Of a DNA stretch of 64,000 bases, positions 45,889-54,426 are shown one piece after another. Position numbers and translations under genes: made by a program. This DNA comes from Fen-1364 sp049515135. Lineage in GTDB: Bacteria; Spirochaetota; Spirochaetia; SZUA-6; Fen-1364. The notes beneath the pieces were generated by a model. That model saw only the letters and a list, made by a program, of their open reading frames with translations. It was not told the origin of the DNA and ran no database searches. Within the stretch, counting starts at the first letter, position 1, and the number at the start of each line of letters is the position of its first letter. The DNA is taken from positions 62,001 through 126,000 of the forward strand of contig JBEKUJ010000008.1 in NCBI GenBank assembly GCA_049515135.1. Direction: 5' to 3'.

Positions 45889-46689
45889 TCAGAAGCGCTT
45901 AGATAGTTCGTCTTTAAGCAATCCTCCCTTTTCTTTTACCCAATCGAAAATAATCTGCATCTCCCAGCCAATCGAAAAATGTTTTACACCAATGTCCATA
46001 TATGCCTTACATTGGTCCAAATTCCATGGATCCACTTCCACTCTTGCAGCCTTTTTCGCCTTGAGAGCAGCTCTAATCATTTTTCGTTCAGCCTCGCGAA
46101 CGTCTGCATCTTTCCCTTTTCCTGGCTTATCCATGCTCATAGAAAAATCGCATGGTCCAAACTGAAGCATGTCTAATCCCTCTATCTCACATATTTCTTC
46201 AATCTCATCTAGTGCCGATTTCTTTTCGATCATTACTCCAACAACAACGTCTTCAAGGGCCTTCACATATGCTGGAGAGCCCCCCTCAAGAACCCATCCT
46301 GAATTTCGTCCGTCAGTACAGCCCGTTAGTCCTTTTGTGCTTGGCGTATCAGCTCGTACTGCATGTACAGAGCTTCTAACATCTTGAGCCGTTCTGGCGT
46401 CAACGAACAAAACATTCTGAATTCCCGAACGAATCGCTTTTTGAGCAACGAACGTCTGATTCGCCTGATCGACTTTGATCATCGAGGACATCTCAAATAA
46501 ATCTACGGCTCTAGCCCAGTTCTCCAAATCATGCAAGGTATATGGTGCATATTCTGCCAAAAACTCAACATAATCCATCGTGCCTGCATGTCCAATCACC
46601 TCAACTATTCCAGGCCATATTGAGTGCACATGAGTGCCAATTGTCGCCTTTCCTTGCTTCAGCATTTCTCGCAGTTTGTTTGATCTCAT
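45889..46689 (-). CDS. HpcH/HpaI aldolase/citrate lyase family protein
   Basis: A 266-residue class II (metal-dependent) pyruvate aldolase-type TIM barrel. The metal site is shown by VGVMIEKKSALDEIEEI (Glu) and by LQFGPCDFSMSM (Asp). The usual Arg of the VRxP motif is not seen at MIKVDQAN, so substrate handling may differ. Members cleave 2-keto-3-deoxy acids to pyruvate and an aldehyde. The ATG at 46689 follows AAAGGAG. Neighbours are the GntR regulator upstream and the cupin downstream. Confidence 0.8.
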   Translation of the reverse strand: MRSNKLREMLKQGKATIGTHVHSIWPGIVEVIGHAGTMDYVEFLAEYAPYTLHDLENWARAVDLFEMSSMIKVDQANQTFVAQKAIRSGIQNVLFVDARTAQDVRSSVHAVRADTPSTKGLTGCTDGRNSGWVLEGGSPAYVKALEDVVVGVMIEKKSALDEIEEICEIEGLDMLQFGPCDFSMSMDKPGKGKDADVREAERKMIRAALKAKKAARVEVDPWNLDQCKAYMDIGVKHFSIGWEMQIIFDWVKEKGGLLKDELSKRF

Positions 46690-46810
46690 CGTTTCACTCC
46701 TTTGACCGAAAATTCTAAGGCCATCCAGCACCTTCTTATGAAATCATTCACATTTCTTTTTTCTTTAGCAATTCCAACAGTCTGCCAGAAGATGCAGCAT
46801 TCATTAATTA

Positions 46811-47491
46811 TCAGATCTCGCCTAGAAATGTCTTTGATAGCTCATCTATAAAAAAGTCCGTATGCTTTTCCGCCTCTCTACCGGCCGCCTCCGCTTCATG
46901 ATTTCTTATAGCTTTCAGCATTTCATCTAGAGATCTACTATACCACTGGATATTCTTAATCTTGTATTGGATATGAAGCAGAAATCTCTCTATTTTTGCA
47001 TAGAGATCATCTAAAACTCGTTCAAGCAACGGATTTTTTGACGCACGTCTGACCGTCTTATGGAAAAGCTGATCGTCGTTGATGCATTCAACGTAGTTTC
47101 TAACAATGTCATACGCTTTAATTCTTTCCACAATAGCCTGAAGTACTTTGATTTCCTCTTCTGAAGCGCGTATCGCCGCAAGTTTAGCTGCCAGGCAATC
47201 CAGGGGTTTTCTTATCTCATACGCGTACTTAACTATTCTAACGTCTATAGGCGCGACAAAAGTCCCCACGTGCGGCACAATCGTTACCAAATCGTGCTTT
47301 TCAAGTTTAGAAAAAATTTCTCTGATTGGTGTGCGGCTAACATTGAATTCGTTGCTAATTCGCTGCTCGTTGAGTAGCACGCCTGGCTGATATTCTAAAT
47401 AGGTAATTCGTCTTTTTAATTCAGCAAGAATATCATCTCTACGCGTTTTCTTTTCCCTTTTCCCTGCAATGTCCACTTTTCTTATCCCCAT
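46811..47491 (-). CDS. GntR-family regulator, FCD (FadR) subfamily
   Basis: A 226-residue transcription factor. The winged helix occupies about residues 15-75 with RISNEFNVSRTPIREIFSKL as recognition region; the C-terminal FCD effector domain follows, with Asp and His candidates for metal/ligand binding (ECINDDQLFHKTV). FCD regulators commonly sense sugar acids or other carboxylates, which fits this cluster. It lies inside the cluster and probably controls it. Start ATG 47491. Confidence 0.87.
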   Translation of the reverse strand: MGIRKVDIAGKREKKTRRDDILAELKRRITYLEYQPGVLLNEQRISNEFNVSRTPIREIFSKLEKHDLVTIVPHVGTFVAPIDVRIVKYAYEIRKPLDCLAAKLAAIRASEEEIKVLQAIVERIKAYDIVRNYVECINDDQLFHKTVRRASKNPLLERVLDDLYAKIERFLLHIQYKIKNIQWYSRSLDEMLKAIRNHEAEAAGREAEKHTDFFIDELSKTFLGEI

Positions 47492-47647
47492 ACGCAATTC
47501 TCTAAGCAGCTTTTGAATTTACAACCAAATGTGCCCAAAATATTACAAAGGTCCCGGGCGCATTTCCTCCCGCCCGAAGACCTCTGCAAAATACTGAATC
47601 TCAGCGGCTCTGGAATCATAATCAGGAATAGTATGCGAATCCTCATC

Positions 47648-48538
47648 TCATAATTCTCCCAGTTTTTTCAGTTCTCTCATGATTCTATCTTTTTCTTCTC
47701 TTGTAAGATCATTCTTAGGCATCAAAGCGTCACCAACATCAAACCCCAGCATTTTAAGGCCTTCCTTTAACGGCTGCATGTCATGTCTTTCAAACAAAGC
47801 GTGATTTAAGTCAAATATCGAAAGCTGTTTTTCCGCGGCCTCCTTTATTCTTCCTTCCTTGAAAAGATTGTATATGCTAATGATTATTTTCGGTATGATA
47901 TTCGCGATTGTGCAAACGCTTCCCTCTGCACCTAGGCATAGAGCAGGCAAGATCTTCGTCTCGAAACCCTGCCACACCGTTATTTGTCCTTTAGTCAGCC
48001 GAATGATTTCAGCGGTATGATCTATATCTTGATGCGTATCCTTTATCCCCTGTACAAAACCGTTCTCCGATAGCCGTGCTACCGTATTGGGCTCTATATC
48101 GTGCCCATACTGACCGGGCCAATTATACACGAAAACCGGAATCTTTAGTGCTTCGGATATCGCCTTGTAATGAAGGTAGATTGCTTCTTGCGTAGGCTTT
48201 GGGTAATGAGGAAGGGAAGGAGCCACCCCGTCAGCCCCGACCTGCTCAGCATACCTGGACAGTTCGATAGCTACTCGAGTGCCATTATGACCAGTGCTCG
48301 CAAAAACGGGAACTTTCCCACTCGCAGCCTCTACGCCAATCTTAATCATTTGCTTTCGTTGCTCGTGACTCATCAGAGAATATTCTCCCGTGCTTCCAGC
48401 TACAAAAAGTCCATGCACTCCAGCGTCAATTAGGTGATGAATAAATTTTTTCGTCTTTTCCGCATCGATCTCACCGTTAGAATCAAAAACTGTTATAACC
48501 GGTGGATAGATTCCTGGATACTTCTTTACCGCTTTCAT
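47648..48538 (-). CDS. DapA/N-acetylneuraminate lyase-family aldolase
   Basis: A 296-residue class I (Schiff-base) TIM-barrel lyase. Visible are GSTGEYSLM (substrate carboxylate loop, about residue 48), the Tyr in FVYNWPG (about 137) and the Schiff-base Lys in VQGIKDTHQD (about 165). It is unlikely to be the lysine-pathway enzyme: the context is catabolic, and the family includes KDG aldolases and 5-keto-4-deoxyglucarate dehydratases. GGAGAAGGAGAG precedes the ATG. Followed by the GntR regulator and preceded by the LarA-like gene. Confidence 0.85.
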   Translation of the reverse strand: MKAVKKYPGIYPPVITVFDSNGEIDAEKTKKFIHHLIDAGVHGLFVAGSTGEYSLMSHEQRKQMIKIGVEAASGKVPVFASTGHNGTRVAIELSRYAEQVGADGVAPSLPHYPKPTQEAIYLHYKAISEALKIPVFVYNWPGQYGHDIEPNTVARLSENGFVQGIKDTHQDIDHTAEIIRLTKGQITVWQGFETKILPALCLGAEGSVCTIANIIPKIIISIYNLFKEGRIKEAAEKQLSIFDLNHALFERHDMQPLKEGLKMLGFDVGDALMPKNDLTREEKDRIMRELKKLGEL

Positions 48539-48587
48539 GTTTCTCTCCTTCTCCTATATGATATTTTGAGTTCTTAACCCCTTCCTT

Positions 48588-49895
48588 CTACCACCCTTTT
48601 TTTATAGATCCATAAGAATCAAAATCAAATTCCTCTGCTTGTCCAATCGATTTCAGAGCAGAGAGTTTTGTGGCTTCTTGCACAAGTTCCTCAGAAATAA
48701 AAAAAGTTGACAATTCGTTCGTATTCTTAATCCTCAGCACCCTCATTTTCTCCGTCGGTCTTCCCCAACAGCAAAGAAGAGCCGCTTTTATTGCGTCCCG
48801 GTCTGTTGCGAAAGCCATGGGAATTTTGCCGCGTTCGCTCATCCCCGACGCTACTTCATTAATATAGAAATCACTGAAGTTTATCTTACCGATCACTTTT
48901 TTAGTGGTAAAATCTGCGATGCCAATACCAGAAGGGTTTCCTTCAGATTTATCTGTTAGATCCAATACAACGATTCTAAAAATGTTAGGCGACCTTGGAT
49001 CTTCAATGCCGCGCAGACCAATCCGACCTACTGCGTTCGTATCCATTCCGCAGCCGCTAATGTCCTTGCCAATCTGGTCAACAATAAGAACATCTGCATC
49101 CAACGGCACCTTTTCAAGCAACATATTCGATAATCGTAGAAGCTTCTCTTCTTCCTGCTTGAAATCTTTTGCTGCGATCGCTCGCACCTTAGCCGTGTTG
49201 TGGTGGCCGTTTTCAACTATTCCAATCCCGAAATAAATTGGGGCGCGACTTATAATGAGCTCCGCAGCCTCCTGTATGATCGTCGATAAGCTAGGAACCC
49301 CCTGTTGATGAATTGTTGCGGCGCCAATTTCGTGCCCCAATCCGATAGCTAGCATCTTTAAAAGCCCACTTTCTATACGCCCAGTGAAATCGGTATGCTT
49401 CTTGATACGGTTGATAGGCACAATGCAATCGCATTTCATCGCAAAGTCATCAAAAAATACCGGCACTCCACTTTTAGTCTTTCCAATTTCGATAACATCA
49501 ATTGAGCTATGTATTTGCGCATTAACGCTCGCTTCTGTGATTCCATATTCCTTCAGTACATTAAGCTGCCCTTGAGCCGTACCTCCTCCATGACTTCCCA
49601 TCGCTGGAACAATAATTGGTGTTGCGCCTCTATTTTTCAATTCGGCTGTAACAGCTTTTATTATTGAAGCTAGATTCGCTATTCCTCGACTCCCGACAGC
49701 AACCGCAATTTTTTTTCCGTCTAATGTGCGGCTAGGGAATTTCCTCCAAAATCTAAGCAGTTCTGTAGCGACCGCATATTCCACGTCCTGATAGCACTCG
49801 TTTGGAATGTTTCTTTCAATTCTGACCATTCTGGGAAATTTCATTTCTCTTTCGATCGCGATGGCTGGAAACATTACTAAGCTCTCGTCTTTCAT
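48588..49895 (-). CDS. LarA-like (DUF2088) protein
   Basis: A 435-residue protein of the lactate racemase (LarA)/DUF2088 superfamily. The N-terminal domain has a Rossmann-like VGSRGIANL and the characteristic PAMGSHGGGTAQGQ loop; the KKHTDFTGRIESGLLKMLAIG segment is in the position of the substrate/cofactor region. True LarA binds a Ni-pincer nucleotide; no lar maturation genes (larB, larC, larE) are present nearby. It may be a 2-hydroxyacid or sugar-acid epimerase. Start chosen at ATG 49895 with GGAGGAG upstream; in-frame ATGs at 49913 or earlier are possible. Confidence 0.72.
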   Translation of the reverse strand: MKDESLVMFPAIAIEREMKFPRMVRIERNIPNECYQDVEYAVATELLRFWRKFPSRTLDGKKIAVAVGSRGIANLASIIKAVTAELKNRGATPIIVPAMGSHGGGTAQGQLNVLKEYGITEASVNAQIHSSIDVIEIGKTKSGVPVFFDDFAMKCDCIVPINRIKKHTDFTGRIESGLLKMLAIGLGHEIGAATIHQQGVPSLSTIIQEAAELIISRAPIYFGIGIVENGHHNTAKVRAIAAKDFKQEEEKLLRLSNMLLEKVPLDADVLIVDQIGKDISGCGMDTNAVGRIGLRGIEDPRSPNIFRIVVLDLTDKSEGNPSGIGIADFTTKKVIGKINFSDFYINEVASGMSERGKIPMAFATDRDAIKAALLCCWGRPTEKMRVLRIKNTNELSTFFISEELVQEATKLSALKSIGQAEEFDFDSYGSIKKGW

Positions 49896-49967
49896 CGCTT
49901 TATTCTCCTCCATACTCGCGACCATCTCAGTCACGCCCAGCCTTGCATCTTCTCTCTGTTTGCGTAC

Positions 49968-50372
49968 TCATATTTCATTTTTTGTGCTTTTATCTATATA
50001 TGCAATAGCCTCAACTTCAAATTCGACTCCATCTGCTAGTCTGGATACCTCAACAAACGACCTGGCAGGAAATCCATTTTTGAAATACTGGCTATATATC
50101 TTGTTGAATATTTTCACGTTGGCCAAATCCGTAACAAAGCCTATTACTTTCACAACATCGTCAAACGATGCTCCTGCAGCCTCGAGCACAACTTTCATGT
50201 TCTCCATAGTCACCCGCGCTTTCTCTTCAATAGTGCCCTTTATCGGCTCTCCAGTCTTTATATCCACCGGACACTGCCCACATGTGTAAACGAAATTGCC
50301 GGCCTTTACTGCGTGTGAAAGTGGTACTGAAAAGCGAAAGGCACCCTCAGGTTGGATTACTTGGTTCTTCAT
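49968..50372 (-). CDS. RidA/YjgF-family protein
   Basis: A 134-residue trimeric enamine/imine deaminase-type protein. It has the family pattern GNFVYTCGQCPVD (strand and cleft) and FPARSFVEVSRLADGVEFEVEA with the conserved Arg that holds the substrate carboxylate, and the C-terminal Glu. It overlaps the stop of the 2-hydroxyacid dehydrogenase gene by 4 bp. RidA in catabolic operons typically hydrolyses reactive imines, so a nitrogenous substrate is suggested. Confidence 0.9.
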   Translation of the reverse strand: MKNQVIQPEGAFRFSVPLSHAVKAGNFVYTCGQCPVDIKTGEPIKGTIEEKARVTMENMKVVLEAAGASFDDVVKVIGFVTDLANVKIFNKIYSQYFKNGFPARSFVEVSRLADGVEFEVEAIAYIDKSTKNEI

Positions 50373-51373
50373 TTTTTCGCCCCCCTTCTTAGTAATATCT
50401 CATTCCTATTTAAAACATTATCCGGGATCTCACCCATCAAGACCTTAATCGCCGTTTGAACAGCCATCCGATGCATATTTCTGAGCGCAGTCTTAGAGTA
50501 AAATGCAACGTGTGGAGTGACAATCACATTATCTAATTCGAACAGCGGATTCTTGCTGTTTGGTTCCTCAACTATTAGAGCATCTAATCCCGCTCCGGCT
50601 ATTATCCCTGCTTTCAAAGCTTCATAAAGAGCGTTTTCGTCAACGATCGCGCCACGAGCTGTATTTATCAAAAAGGCCGTACTTTTCATTATTTTCAACT
50701 GGCGCTCTCCGAACATATTCCTAGTTTCTTCCGTAACAGGAATATGCAGTGAGATAATATCAGAGGTTCTTAGCAACTCTTCCAGAGCTAACATTTTTAT
50801 CCCAGTGTCCGCTATATCCTTCTGTTTAATAAAAGGATCGTAAGCTACAATATCATCACTAAACGTTCTCATCTTCCGAGCATATGCCCGTCCAATATTC
50901 CCTAAACCTACGACACCAACTCTAGATGCCCTTAAGTCAATCATTGGTAGCTGCTTTTCAATATCCCAAACTCCAGCCTTCACATCGCGGCTATATTGAA
51001 ACAATTTTTTTGAAGCAGCTAGAGTTAATGCAACTGCGTGGGAGGATACTTCGTCGATACAATAACCGGGAAGATTTGCCACATATATGTATGCATCGGT
51101 AGCTGCCCCTAAATCAATATTATCGTATCCAATTCCGTACCGTACAATTACTTTACATTTTTTAAGTGTTTCAATTACGCGTCTAGTAATTGGGGCCATA
51201 TCCACAAGAACCGCATCAGCGTCCTTAGCCAATTCAATGACCTCGTCCTCTCTTTTGCAATCTGCCCGAATAAGATCCATTTCATGCTTCTTAGCTTCTT
51301 CAATTTCGATCTCCATGGATCTCGTTTCTGAGTCTGTGACGACGATTCTCTGCCTTTCTTTTCCTAGCGCCAT
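50369..51373 (-). CDS. D-isomer-specific 2-hydroxyacid dehydrogenase
   Basis: A 334-residue NAD-dependent enzyme. The NAD fold shows GVVGLGNIGRAYARKM (about residue 145); catalytic residues are Arg in NTARGAIVDE (about 237), Glu in ALIVEEP (about 266) and His in VTPHVAFYS (about 285). Similar to CtBP-like and hydroxypyruvate/phosphoglycerate dehydrogenase relatives. It lies immediately upstream of and overlaps RidA; permease gene precedes it. Substrate unknown. Confidence 0.87.
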   Translation of the reverse strand: MALGKERQRIVVTDSETRSMEIEIEEAKKHEMDLIRADCKREDEVIELAKDADAVLVDMAPITRRVIETLKKCKVIVRYGIGYDNIDLGAATDAYIYVANLPGYCIDEVSSHAVALTLAASKKLFQYSRDVKAGVWDIEKQLPMIDLRASRVGVVGLGNIGRAYARKMRTFSDDIVAYDPFIKQKDIADTGIKMLALEELLRTSDIISLHIPVTEETRNMFGERQLKIMKSTAFLINTARGAIVDENALYEALKAGIIAGAGLDALIVEEPNSKNPLFELDNVIVTPHVAFYSKTALRNMHRMAVQTAIKVLMGEIPDNVLNRNEILLRRGAKK

Positions 51374-51395
51374 CCTATGCTCTCCTTTTGGATTA

Positions 51396-52403
51396 TCAGC
51401 TTAGTCTGATGTTTTTTAACCTGATATAGACGCTCACAGCTAGGATAACAATAAACGCTTTGCCAATCAGTTGCGTTTCTATACCAAGACCAAAGAATAG
51501 CAGGAAGTTCGATATCAAAACAATGAGCAGGACCCCTGCTATCGTTCCGCCCACCCCGCCGATCCCGCCCGAGAAAGCAGTTCCTCCAACGGCGACCGCG
51601 GCGATTGAATCCAAGTCATATCCTTTTGCTGCCCAGTTATCCGCGACACCTAGATAGCCGCTTAATAGTATTCCGCTTATCACCGCCATAACGCTGCATA
51701 TCACGTAGCAGGCCATTCGCACCCGATCTGTTCTTACACCACTAATAAAGGCCGCCTTAACATTTCCGCCAATTGCGTAAACTTCTCGCCCAAAAGCGCT
51801 TCTTTTTAACAGTATCAAAGCGGCCACAGCAATAACGATTGGAATAAAGATATAGAACGGAAAAATGCCACCTCTGCCTTTACTGACAAGCTGGATTATT
51901 GAAGGTATGTAGCCATATGCCGAGCCTTTCGTATAAACAAGACGCCCACCCTCTAGTACAATTGCCATTCCAAGAGTCATGATGAATGCGGGTACCCTTC
52001 TCTTTACGATGCACCAGCCATTTAAAAGACCTACGCCAAAACCAAATACTAGACATAAACCAGTAATAGGCATCGCCCTTTCGTTGCTCCCTCCCGTCGT
52101 TGAAGCTAAGATTATGTTTGTGCAGGACAATACTGAGGCCACAGATAGGTCAATTCCCGATACCAACACTGCAAAAGTCTGGCCTATGCTCACGATTAAC
52201 AAGGGTGCAGCCTGCTCTGAAATGTTAATTAGGTTCTGAGTTCGGAAAAAACTTGGGATAATAATAACGCTTGCAAGAACTATCACAACTAGAATTGCAT
52301 AACTGGTTCCTTTTTTCAGAAATGAGTTAATGACATTTCTTAGCAACATCCACATTCTTAGCATTGTTTCTGTTCCCTTTGCATTTTTCGCAGGCCCAGT
52401 CAT
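51396..52403 (-). CDS. RbsC-type ABC transporter permease (second)
   Basis: A 335-residue inner-membrane permease of the ribose/autoinducer-2 class with eight to ten helices. Typical signatures are SIGQTFAVLVSGIDLSVAS and AVGGTAFSGGIGGVGGT. It pairs with the ATPase encoded at 54427-55923 but is separated from the first permease gene by the acetamidase-family gene. Start at ATG 52403; a later in-frame ATG (MLRMWM) is also possible. Confidence 0.87.
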   Translation of the reverse strand: MTGPAKNAKGTETMLRMWMLLRNVINSFLKKGTSYAILVVIVLASVIIIPSFFRTQNLINISEQAAPLLIVSIGQTFAVLVSGIDLSVASVLSCTNIILASTTGGSNERAMPITGLCLVFGFGVGLLNGWCIVKRRVPAFIMTLGMAIVLEGGRLVYTKGSAYGYIPSIIQLVSKGRGGIFPFYIFIPIVIAVAALILLKRSAFGREVYAIGGNVKAAFISGVRTDRVRMACYVICSVMAVISGILLSGYLGVADNWAAKGYDLDSIAAVAVGGTAFSGGIGGVGGTIAGVLLIVLISNFLLFFGLGIETQLIGKAFIVILAVSVYIRLKNIRLS

Positions 52404-52429
52404 TTCCGGAGCTCTCCCACGTCGACTCT

Positions 52430-53359
52430 TTAGAGATTCAGCATTCTCTTGGGAAACATCACTGTAACAGAAGAGTTGCTCGGGTTAACAACCTGGTTTA
52501 TTCGACTCTTAAAGACCGTGGAGCTAAGAAAAATCGCGTCCTCCATTGAGTACCTGTACTCATTTTTCAACCAGAACAGCATCTCACTGCAAGCGATTCT
52601 TAGAGAATTGTCTAGCGGACATGAATTACCCACAGTCATTATATACTCCGAAGATTCGATTCTCGGCCAGTTAATCGCCTTCTTCTTTATCAATTCTATA
52701 GTTAGTGTGCACTTTGAAGCTATTTCTACTGGCGGTCCGCCTAGCTCGCCGTCACTCTGTAGTGCGTGAACGTCGCCAAGATAGAGCAATGCTCCCTCAA
52801 CATACACCGGACAAAACAACTTATTCCCAGGACATAAGTCCGGGCTATCCATGTTACCTCCGTGAGCGCCACAAATCAGCGAAGAAATTGAATCAATTTC
52901 CGGAGAAGTGCCAATCGTGCCAATCATTGGAGCGAACGGTAAGAAAATCGAGCGTTTGTTCCTAATAGGAATTTCGACAGTATTTTTTCTAATTGGACAT
53001 ATTTTAACATCATAGTCAATTGGCTCGTGCACAAGATATAACCCTCCACTCGCATCACCTGAGGTACAAAGTCCACCGGGCTCCAGTCCTCCCCATCCCT
53101 GATCGAAGAGTGGCTCTATTTCCTTTATTTCCACCACCAGAGTGTCGCCCCTACTCGCGCCCTCGACATATATTGGTCCAACAACTGGATTCCAGTGATC
53201 AAGAGTCCTAAGAATTACGACGTCTGAGTCTTTCTTTACCCGGTTCGCGGTGTTATCCGGCGTTTCCACGACTACGCTCTCGCCTGGAGTAACTGAAAGC
53301 GTGGGCTTGGAATATCTTCCAAGCGTATAACAGTAATCTTTCTGCAACAGTTCTTTCAT
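52430..53359 (-). CDS. acetamidase/formamidase family protein
   Basis: A 309-residue metal-dependent amidase of the FmdA/AmdA fold. It has the family core GAHGGNMDSPDLCPGNKL and then LYLGDVHALQSDGELGG, which carries the catalytic Glu/Asp/His set. Members hydrolyse formamide, acetamide and related small amides to acid plus ammonia. Encoded between the two permease genes, so its substrate probably enters through this transporter. Start ATG 53359 with AGAGAGGG upstream; an earlier in-frame ATG is unlikely. Confidence 0.85.
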   Translation of the reverse strand: MKELLQKDYCYTLGRYSKPTLSVTPGESVVVETPDNTANRVKKDSDVVILRTLDHWNPVVGPIYVEGASRGDTLVVEIKEIEPLFDQGWGGLEPGGLCTSGDASGGLYLVHEPIDYDVKICPIRKNTVEIPIRNKRSIFLPFAPMIGTIGTSPEIDSISSLICGAHGGNMDSPDLCPGNKLFCPVYVEGALLYLGDVHALQSDGELGGPPVEIASKCTLTIELIKKKAINWPRIESSEYIMTVGNSCPLDNSLRIACSEMLFWLKNEYRYSMEDAIFLSSTVFKSRINQVVNPSNSSVTVMFPKRMLNL

Positions 53360-53419
53360 TTCTTTCCCTCTCTTCTTAGTCGTTGTTTGTTTGAACAAAA
53401 CACCTATCGTCCCATCCCC

Positions 53420-54406
53420 TTATCTTTCTTTACGCCTTTGTTCCCGAATAACTACTACAATTATCAATAGCAGACCTTGCACAACTCTTTGTACAAAGCT
53501 AGAAATATTCATCAAGTTCAAAACATTTGACATAAGTGTCACAATAATGACGCCGCCATAAGTCCCGATCAAACTCCCCTGTCCTCCCGCTAATATGGCA
53601 CCTCCCAGTACTACCGCCGTGATTGAAACGAGTTCGTAGCCCTCACCAAGGTTGGGGTCTCCGATACCCATCCGAGAGGTAAAATATAATCCGCTTGCAG
53701 CCGCAAGAACTCCTGAGATAATAAAGCTTCTTATAACAACGGACGGCACGTTTATGCCCGCCAATCGGGCAAACTCATTATTCCCACCTAGCGCGTATAG
53801 ATAGCGCCCGAATTTCTTTCTTTTGAGGACTACCGTACCTAAGATCATTATCGCGATCAGGAAGATAACCGGGAAAGGTACGCCTAATAAATCTCCCTCC
53901 GAAAAAAAAATGAAATCCGCAGATACCCCTCCGACCGGTCTCTTTGTATATGATAGCGTAATCCCTTGTATCAAGGACATCATCGCAAAAGTTGTGATAA
54001 ATGAAGGAACTCTGAGGTTAACCGTCACTAGTCCATTTACAAGTCCAATAATTCCTCCGATAAGCAAAACGACTACTATGACCGGCACTAATGCTTCACT
54101 GCGACCTCTCATTATTCCACTAGTGATGCAACTGGCGAGAGAAATGATCGATCCCACAGACAGGTCTAGATTGCCCCCGATTACAACAAAGGTTTGTCCA
54201 ATGCTTACGATGCCTAGACCAACGCTATCTCGGAAATTATTTCTTTGATTTGTGTCGTTAAGAAAAGATGGCACACCTATCGAAGATAGCGTAAAGATCA
54301 CAACAGCGATCGTGTAAATTAGCAAAACATTCCTCTGGCCATGAAGTCTGTTCAGCATCCCTTTTAAGACTGTGGTGTTTCTTGCTTTTTCAAATGCGAT
54401 AGACAT
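53420..54406 (-). CDS. RbsC-type ABC transporter permease (first)
   Basis: A 328-residue permease with eight to ten hydrophobic segments and the family signatures SIGQTFVVIGGNLDLSVGS and LGGAILAGGQGSLIGT. Directly downstream of the ATPase gene. It is clearly related to, but different from, the permease at 51396-52403, so the membrane channel may be a heterodimer or two alternative pores. Confidence 0.88.
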   Translation of the reverse strand: MSIAFEKARNTTVLKGMLNRLHGQRNVLLIYTIAVVIFTLSSIGVPSFLNDTNQRNNFRDSVGLGIVSIGQTFVVIGGNLDLSVGSIISLASCITSGIMRGRSEALVPVIVVVLLIGGIIGLVNGLVTVNLRVPSFITTFAMMSLIQGITLSYTKRPVGGVSADFIFFSEGDLLGVPFPVIFLIAIMILGTVVLKRKKFGRYLYALGGNNEFARLAGINVPSVVIRSFIISGVLAAASGLYFTSRMGIGDPNLGEGYELVSITAVVLGGAILAGGQGSLIGTYGGVIIVTLMSNVLNLMNISSFVQRVVQGLLLIIVVVIREQRRKER

Positions 54407-54426
54407 ATCCTTAGCAACTCTACTGA

